From DATFYM01 sp035315065 (GTDB taxonomy: Bacteria; Acidobacteriota; Terriglobia; UBA7540), in the NCBI GenBank assembly GCA_035315065.1, contig DATFYM010000090.1:1-27429 (forward strand): a stretch of DNA of 27,429 bases, given 5' to 3'. How positions within the stretch are numbered: position 1 is the stretch's first letter; each line of letters begins with the position of its first letter. Shown one piece after another: positions 22,226 to 27,429 of the stretch. The translations under genes were made by a program, and so were the position numbers. The notes beneath the pieces were generated by a model that was given only the letters and a program-made list of their open reading frames with translations, was not told the DNA's origin and did not search any database.

Positions 22226-24313
22226 TTGGGCGCTCAAGCCATCACTCAACCCATCAAGGCCGCGGTTAATGCCAGCCCTTTGGACGAGCTTTCGATCAAT
22301 ACCATCCGGTGTCTTGCCATCGACGCGGTGCAAAAGGCCGACTCGGGCCACCCCGGACTGCCCATGGGCACGGCGGCCATGGCGTATGCCCTTTGGACGC
22401 GGTTCCTCCGCTTCAACCCGCGCGACCCGAACTGGCCCAATCGCGACCGCTTCGTTCTTTCCGCCGGGCACGGCTGCATGCTGCTTTACAGCCTGCTGCA
22501 CCTTACCGGCTACGACCTGAGCCTGGATGAGATCAAGCAATTCCGCCAGTGGGGAAGCAAGACGCCGGGCCACCCGGAGCGCGGGTTGACTCCCGGCGTG
22601 GAAACCACCACCGGACCGCTGGGGCAGGGCATCAGCAACGCCGTCGGAATGGCGATCGCCCAGAAATACCTTGCCAACTATTTCAACCGGCCGGGACACG
22701 AGCTCCTCGATTACAAGGTTTACGGCATCTGTAGCGATGGCGATCTGATGGAGGGTGTCTCGGCGGAGGCGGCGTCTATTGCCGGTTTTCTTGGGCTCGA
22801 CAACCTGATTTTCCTTTACGACAACAACCACATCACGATCGAAGGTTCGACAGACTTGGCGTTCAGCCAGGAAGACGTAGGCAAGCGCTTTGAGGCTTAT
22901 GGCTGGTTCGTTCAGAACCTGCCGGACGGCAATGATCTTGAGGCTGTGACCCGCGCTCTCGCCGCGGCGAAGGGGCACCAGGGTCAGCCCTCGCTCATCA
23001 TTGCGCGCACTCACATCGGTTACGGCAGTCCCAATAAACACGACACGGCGGCAGCCCACGGTGAGGCGTTGGGCGAAGAGGAAGTGAGGCTCACCAAGCT
23101 GAATCTCGGTTGGCCCGTGGAGCCGGCGTTTTTCATTCCCGACGAAGCGCTGGTGCATTTCCGGGAGGCGGTCTCGCGCGGCCAACAGGCGGAAGCCGAG
23201 TGGCAGCAGAAGCTGGCCGCTTACCGGCAGGCGTTTCCCGAACTTGCGAAAGATTGGGACCTTTACGAAAAAGGAGCGCTACCCGAGGGATGGGCGGAGA
23301 AGATCCCGAGCTTCAAGGCCGGCGATAAGCCGATTGCGACCCGGTCGGCATCGGAGAAGGTCCTCGCCGCGATCGCTCCCCGCCTGCCGTTTTTCCTCGG
23401 CGGGTCGGCGGACCTGGCGCCCTCCACCAAGACCTACGTGAAAGGTCTGGGCGATTTCTCGAAGGCCAACTACGGCGCCAAGAACTTCCACTTTGGCATC
23501 CGCGAGCATGGCATGGGCGCCATTCTCAACGGCATGGCGGTCAGCGGCCTGATTCCTTATGGCGCCACTTTCCTCATTTTCTCGGACTATTGCCGTCCCG
23601 CCATTCGCCTGGCGGCGCTGATGGAGGCACACTCCATCTTTGTCTTTACCCACGACAGCGTTTTCCTGGGTGAGGATGGACCAACGCACGAACCTATCGA
23701 GCACCTGCCGGCGCTACGGGCAATTCCCCACATTTGCCTGATCCGGCCCGGGGACGCCAACGAGACCGCGGTCGCCTGGCGGGTGGCGATCGAGCATCGC
23801 GGCGGGCCCGTGCTGCTGGCCCTGACGCGGCAGAACCTGCCGATCATCGATCGCAGCAAGTACGCTTCCGCCGAGGGGGTCGCGCGCGGCGCCTACGTGC
23901 TGGCGGATTCGTCCGATTTAACGCTGGGGCCCCGGACAACCGCTATTGCGGCCAGGACACCCAAGATTATTTTGATCGCTTCCGGCTCGGAAGTCCCACT
24001 GGCGTTGGAATCGTATGAGAAACTAAAGGAGGAGGGAATCGCGGCTCGCGTGGTCAGCATGCCAAGCTGGGAGCTGTTCGAGAAACAGCCGCAGTCTTAC
24101 CGGGACGAAGTCTTGCCGCCGGCGGTAACTGCCCGGCTTGCCATCGAGGCGGCGGCTCCCTTTGGGTGGGAGAGGTACGTCGGGTTGAAGGGCGCGGTGA
24201 TCGGGATGAACCGCTTCGGGGCGTCGGCACCGTATAAGGTCTTGGCGGAGAAGTTCGGGTTTACGTCAGACAATGTCGTAGCCCGCGCCCACGAGTTGCT
24301 GGGCAGACAGTAG
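22226..24313 (+). CDS. tkt: Transketolase
   Basis: Transketolase transfers two-carbon units between ketose and aldose phosphates in the non-oxidative pentose phosphate pathway, using thiamine diphosphate and Mg2+. In the 695-residue product His42 lies in GHPGLPMG, SDGD (170-173) with YDNNHITIEG forms the cofactor and metal site, and FHFGIREHGMG carries the conserved activating Glu. The GEDGPTHEPIEHLPALR and TRQNLP segments complete the pyrimidine domain. The C-terminal domain is present, so the gene is full length. I place the start at the TTG 22226 because GAGGAGG lies 7 bases upstream at 22212-22218; an earlier TTG (22142) would add 28 residues with no family match. First gene of a pentose phosphate cluster. 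Confidence 0.97.
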   Translation: MGAQAITQPIKAAVNASPLDELSINTIRCLAIDAVQKADSGHPGLPMGTAAMAYALWTRFLRFNPRDPNWPNRDRFVLSAGHGCMLLYSLLHLTGYDLSLDEIKQFRQWGSKTPGHPERGLTPGVETTTGPLGQGISNAVGMAIAQKYLANYFNRPGHELLDYKVYGICSDGDLMEGVSAEAASIAGFLGLDNLIFLYDNNHITIEGSTDLAFSQEDVGKRFEAYGWFVQNLPDGNDLEAVTRALAAAKGHQGQPSLIIARTHIGYGSPNKHDTAAAHGEALGEEEVRLTKLNLGWPVEPAFFIPDEALVHFREAVSRGQQAEAEWQQKLAAYRQAFPELAKDWDLYEKGALPEGWAEKIPSFKAGDKPIATRSASEKVLAAIAPRLPFFLGGSADLAPSTKTYVKGLGDFSKANYGAKNFHFGIREHGMGAILNGMAVSGLIPYGATFLIFSDYCRPAIRLAALMEAHSIFVFTHDSVFLGEDGPTHEPIEHLPALRAIPHICLIRPGDANETAVAWRVAIEHRGGPVLLALTRQNLPIIDRSKYASAEGVARGAYVLADSSDLTLGPRTTAIAARTPKIILIASGSEVPLALESYEKLKEEGIAARVVSMPSWELFEKQPQSYRDEVLPPAVTARLAIEAAAPFGWERYVGLKGAVIGMNRFGASAPYKVLAEKFGFTSDNVVARAHELLGRQ

Positions 24314-24596
24314 GCAGTAGGCGGTAGGCAGAAGGCAGCCCAAGGCGCAAGAAGGTGCTGATAAATCCTGGGAGCGCGGGAATCTTGCCCGCTCTTTGCT
24401 TCTGATATTAGAGTCTTAGACGGGGGCAAATGGGCTTGTGTTGGGCTCAAGCTGGAATGTTGCTTAGAATCAATCGGTTGAGCGTTCCTGCGGCGCTCTA
24501 TATTGCCGAATTGGCGCCAAGGCAGTAGGCCGCCCGAGACTGCTGACTGGGAACTGCCAACGGCCGACTGCCGACTTTTGGAAACGAGGAGGAACC
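24314..24596. other. Hairpin-bearing gap between tkt and tal
   Basis: The gap begins with a GGCAGTAGGCGGTAGGCAG stutter just after the tkt stop, includes a GC hairpin at 24372-24394, a second GGCAGTAGGC (24521-24530) and GCCGACTGCCGAC-type words near 24560. No gene is seen. The strong GAGGAGG just before the tal start shows independent translation. Confidence 0.6.
24372..24402 (+). terminator. Possible intrinsic terminator after tkt
   Basis: GAGCGCGGG pairs with CCCGCTC (one bulged C, loop about 7 bases), and is followed by TTTGCTT, a short broken T-run. This resembles a weak Rho-independent terminator. The same GAGCGCGGG-AATCTTG-CCCGCTC pattern also looks like a common dispersed element, so function is uncertain. 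Confidence 0.4.
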
Positions 24597-25745
24597 ATGA
24601 GTCAGAATCCATTGCGTGAACTCAATAAGCTCGGCCAGAGCGTCTGGCTGGACTACATCCGGCGGCGCGAGTTGCTGTCCGGCGAGATGAAGCGGCTGAT
24701 CGACGAGGATGGCGTTTCCGGCGTCACTTCCAACCCTACCATCTTCGAAAAGGCGATCGCCGGCAGCAACGACTACGATTCAGCCATCGCAACGCTGGTG
24801 GAGCAGGGTTTGAGCGGCGCGCCTTTGTTTGAGCGACTGGAGGTGGAAGACATCCAGACGGCCGCCGACCTGTTTCGGGCAACGTATGACTCCACTAACG
24901 GTCAGGACGGCTTCGTCAGCATCGAAGTGGCGCCCGACCTTGCCCACGACACTGACGCCACTATCTCCCAGGCCCGCCGCCTGTGGCAAAGCGTGAACCG
25001 CCCCAACATCATGGTCAAGATTCCGGGCACCCAAGAAGGATTGCCCGCCATCGAGCAGTGCCTGACCGAGGGCATCAATATCAACATCACCCTCCTGTTC
25101 GCCCAGGAGCGCTACGAGGAAGTGGCCAATGCCTATGTGGTGGCCCTGGAACAGCGGGTGCGGGAAGGGAAGCCGATCGACCGGATCGGGTCGGTGGCCA
25201 GCTTCTTTGTGAGCCGCATCGACACGCTCGTGGATCGGCTGCTCGAAGCCAAACTTGGCGAGGCAACCGCGGTGGCCGAGCGCGAGAAGATCGCCGCGCT
25301 TGAGGGCAAGGTGGCTATCGCTAATGCCAAGGCCGCGTATGAGAAGTTCAAGGCCATATTCTCCAGCGCCAGATTCAAGGCGTTGGCGGCGAAGGGCGCG
25401 CGCGTGCAGCGGGTGCTGTGGGCATCCACCAGCACCAAGAATCCCAAGTACCGCGACGTGCTCTATGCGGAGGAGTTGATCGGAGCCGACACCGTCGATA
25501 CCATGCCGCCGGCCACCGTCACAGCCTTCCGGGACCACGGCAGGGTCCGGCCATCGCTGGAAGAGGATGTTGCCGGCAGCCAACGGGTGTTGCAGCAACT
25601 TGCCGAAGTCGGGATCAGCCTCCAGGACGCAACTCAACAGCTCGAGGACGAGGGCGTGGCGTCGTTCACGCGCGATTTTGAGAAACTGCTTCAGGCGCTG
25701 GCCGAGAAGCGCAGCGCATTGAAGACCGTGGCGAGTGCTCGCTGA
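24597..25745 (+). CDS. tal: Transaldolase (long, actinobacterial/mycobacterial-type)
   Basis: Transaldolase moves a dihydroxyacetone unit between sedoheptulose-7-phosphate and glyceraldehyde-3-phosphate. The 382-residue product is a TIM barrel. SGVTSNPTIFEKAI (about 40-53) is the conserved first active-site strand, Lys141 in IMVKIPGTQEG is the Schiff-base lysine, NINITLLF follows, and VASFFVSRIDTLVDR leads to WASTSTKNPKYRDV and the GADTVDTMPPATV phosphate-binding end. The length and these motifs fit the longer Tal subfamily found in Actinobacteria and some other phyla rather than the TalB type. The ATG has GAGGAGG at normal spacing. It lies between tkt and zwf on the same strand. Confidence 0.97.
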   Translation: MSQNPLRELNKLGQSVWLDYIRRRELLSGEMKRLIDEDGVSGVTSNPTIFEKAIAGSNDYDSAIATLVEQGLSGAPLFERLEVEDIQTAADLFRATYDSTNGQDGFVSIEVAPDLAHDTDATISQARRLWQSVNRPNIMVKIPGTQEGLPAIEQCLTEGININITLLFAQERYEEVANAYVVALEQRVREGKPIDRIGSVASFFVSRIDTLVDRLLEAKLGEATAVAEREKIAALEGKVAIANAKAAYEKFKAIFSSARFKALAAKGARVQRVLWASTSTKNPKYRDVLYAEELIGADTVDTMPPATVTAFRDHGRVRPSLEEDVAGSQRVLQQLAEVGISLQDATQQLEDEGVASFTRDFEKLLQALAEKRSALKTVASAR

Positions 25746-25751
25746 GTGACT

Positions 25752-25886
25752 CGGGGTTCGGGATTCGGGGTTCGGGGTTCGCAGAGAAGAAGGGGTTCGG
25801 GGTTCTTGTAGCGGCGCCCTTTAGGGCGGCACCTTGAATTCTCCCGAATCCTCTTCTTTTTTGCGAACCCCGAATCCCGAACCCCG
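25752..25886. repeat. Perfect 23-bp inverted repeat between tal and zwf
   Basis: The 23-base arm at 25752-25774 (CGGGGTTCGGGATTCGGGG...) is exactly inverted at 25864-25886, and both sides have extra copies of the GGGGTTCG word. A small inner hairpin CGCCCT-TT-AGGGCG (25815-25828) sits in the loop. The element fills the 166-base gap between tal and zwf and ends about 25 bases before the zwf start. Confidence 0.95.
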
Positions 25887-25911
25887 AAACCCGTTAAAAC
25901 GCGAGGTGCAA

Positions 25912-27429
25912 ATGCCGGACACGATTGTGGTCCCAACCGTCGAAGCGGAAGATCTTCTCGACAAGCGCATTCCCGAGGCCTGTGTCATGGTTATTTTCGG
26001 GGCTTCGGGCGACTTGACGGAACGGAAGCTGATTCCGGCGCTCTACTATCTAGCGTGTCAGAATCGCCTGCCCCCGGGTTTCTCGGTGGTCGGCTGCGCC
26101 AAGACGCCATACACCGACGAGAGCTTCCGCGAGAAGATGCGGCACGCAGTCACCAAGTACCTGAACCTGCCGAGCGCCAACGATCCTGCCCTCGATAAGT
26201 TCCTCGGCAATGCTCACTACGTCTCCGACGACTTCGGCGATCCCGCCGCCTATGGGCAGTTGAACGAACTTCTCATCAAGCTGGACCAGGAGCGCGGCAC
26301 GAATGGCAACCGACTCTTCTACCTGGCCACGCCGCCGAGTTTTTTCCCCGTGATCGTCAAACATCTGGGCGACACGGGCCTGTCGCGGGCCGGGTCCTGC
26401 CCCGGGTGCTGGACGCGCATCATCATCGAAAAGCCTTTCGGCCGCGACTTGGAAAGCGCGCGCTCTCTGAACCAGACCCTGACCAGCGTCTTTAGCGAGG
26501 ACCAGATTTACCGCATCGATCACTATCTCGGAAAAGAGACGGTGCAGAACTTGCTGGTTTTCCGGTTTGCCAACGGCATCCTCGAGCCCTTCTGGAACCG
26601 GCGCTACATCGACCACGTGCAGATCTGCGTGGCCGAAGAAATCGGCCTTGAGGGTCGCGGCTCTTATTACGAAGAGGCGGGCTTGGTGCGCGACATGATC
26701 CAGAACCACGTCTTGTCGCTCTTGAGTCTGGTGGTGATGGAGCCGCCGGCGATCTTCGAGGCCAAGGCGGTGCGCGACGAGAAGGCCAAGGCCATTCTGG
26801 CCCTGCGCCCCCTCCCTCTGGACCGGCTGGGGGATTGCGCCCTTCGTGGGCAATACGTGGAGGGCTGGAACGACGGGGAGAAGATGGTCGCTTATCGCGC
26901 CGAGCCCAAGGTCTCGCCCCAGTCGACCATCGAGACCTTTGCCGCCTTCAAGTTCTACATCGACAACTGGCGCTGGGCTGATGTCCCGGTCTATGTACGC
27001 TCGGGAAAGAGGCTACCGAAGCGCGTCTCCGAAATCACCATCCAGTTCAAGCGCGTTCCACACCTGTTGTTCAAGGAGACGGTGACCAAGGCCATCGAGC
27101 CCAATCTGCTTTCGGTGCGCATTCAGCCCGACGAAGGCATTTCGCTCAAGTTCAACGCCAAGATCCCCGACACGCGGATGAAGATAAGCCCCGTTGCCAT
27201 GGACTTTCGTTACCGCGACGCGTTCCACGTGGAAACGCCGCCCACCGCTTACGAGACGCTGCTGCTCGACTGCATGCTAGGCGATCCTATGCTTTTTACG
27301 CGCGACGATTTTGTGGACCTCGCATGGGAGTTGATCACTCCGGTGCTCGACCGGTGGAAGCAGGACGGCCGCAAAGGGCTCTATTTCTACGAGGCCGGAA
27401 CCTGGGGACCGCCGGAAGCCGATGCCTTT
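25912..27429 (+). CDS. zwf: Glucose-6-phosphate 1-dehydrogenase, 3' end beyond the window
   Basis: G6PD oxidises glucose-6-phosphate to 6-phosphogluconolactone with reduction of NADP+ or NAD+, the entry of the oxidative pentose phosphate branch. The frame is open for 506 codons to the window edge; the family is about 490-515 residues, so only a few codons should be missing. VIFGASGDLTERKL (residues 27-40) is the coenzyme-binding loop, IIIEKPFGRDL carries the catalytic-site Lys, and RIDHYLGKE (201-209) is the signature with substrate-binding His204. RSGKRLPKR and ISLKFNAKIP are further family blocks. A short Gly/Cys/Pro insert (GSCPGCW) just before the KPFG strand is unusual. The ATG has GAGGTG at short spacing. 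It follows tal after a 166-base hairpin-bearing gap. Confidence 0.96.
   Translation, partial: MPDTIVVPTVEAEDLLDKRIPEACVMVIFGASGDLTERKLIPALYYLACQNRLPPGFSVVGCAKTPYTDESFREKMRHAVTKYLNLPSANDPALDKFLGNAHYVSDDFGDPAAYGQLNELLIKLDQERGTNGNRLFYLATPPSFFPVIVKHLGDTGLSRAGSCPGCWTRIIIEKPFGRDLESARSLNQTLTSVFSEDQIYRIDHYLGKETVQNLLVFRFANGILEPFWNRRYIDHVQICVAEEIGLEGRGSYYEEAGLVRDMIQNHVLSLLSLVVMEPPAIFEAKAVRDEKAKAILALRPLPLDRLGDCALRGQYVEGWNDGEKMVAYRAEPKVSPQSTIETFAAFKFYIDNWRWADVPVYVRSGKRLPKRVSEITIQFKRVPHLLFKETVTKAIEPNLLSVRIQPDEGISLKFNAKIPDTRMKISPVAMDFRYRDAFHVETPPTAYETLLLDCMLGDPMLFTRDDFVDLAWELITPVLDRWKQDGRKGLYFYEAGTWGPPEADAF

Overview
The window is GC-rich chromosomal DNA whose best fit is a free-living Acidobacteriota-like bacterium. 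This is inferred from three things: the mix of families (PilZ-like domains fused to coiled coils, DUF4097, DUF2252, DUF2254, YbhB/YbcL, DUF72, a DUF5678-like domain), the start and Shine-Dalgarno usage, and above all the 'stuttering' self-complementary intergenic repeats typical of such genomes. No rRNA, tRNA, CRISPR array, phage module or intact insertion sequence was seen.

Layout. 1-1735 has no convincing gene. It holds an inverted repeat, a possible promoter followed by a structured segment, three direct repeats and two imperfect hairpins. 1736-3723 holds a DUF72 protein (-) divergent from a two-pore-type ion channel (+). 3731-8782 holds a 1361-residue PilZ-like/coiled-coil/membrane-anchored protein (-) built on a 176-residue tandem repeat, divergent from a response-regulator-like REC-PilZ protein (+). 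8892-15908 is a run of single genes: secreted PEBP-like protein, DUF4097, DUF2252, DUF2254, an NTF2-like protein and an exported TPR protein. 15943-19689 holds a flavoprotein disulfide reductase (-) divergent from a sodium:solute symporter (+), which is followed by a small two-helix membrane protein.

19690-21213 is a gene graveyard. It contains two small reading frames overlapping on opposite strands, a chimeric protein with a BrnA-antitoxin-like N-terminus, a truncated WWWPDD-type protein, and the frameshifted remains of a YefM/YoeB-like antitoxin-toxin pair that still keep their GTGA stop/start overlap. 21215-21847 encodes a DUF5678-like plus retropepsin-like protein (-).

22226-27429 is a pentose phosphate pathway cluster in one direction: transketolase, transaldolase and glucose-6-phosphate dehydrogenase (open at the right edge). 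G6PD feeds the oxidative branch; transketolase and transaldolase run the carbon-shuffling branch. Hairpin-forming repeats lie in both gaps of this cluster, so it may be several transcription units or one processed transcript.

The least explained material is (i) the PilZ/coiled-coil giant and its REC-PilZ neighbour, (ii) the intergenic hairpin repeats, in which almost every gap has its own short stuttering word in inverted orientation, and (iii) the toxin-antitoxin graveyard.
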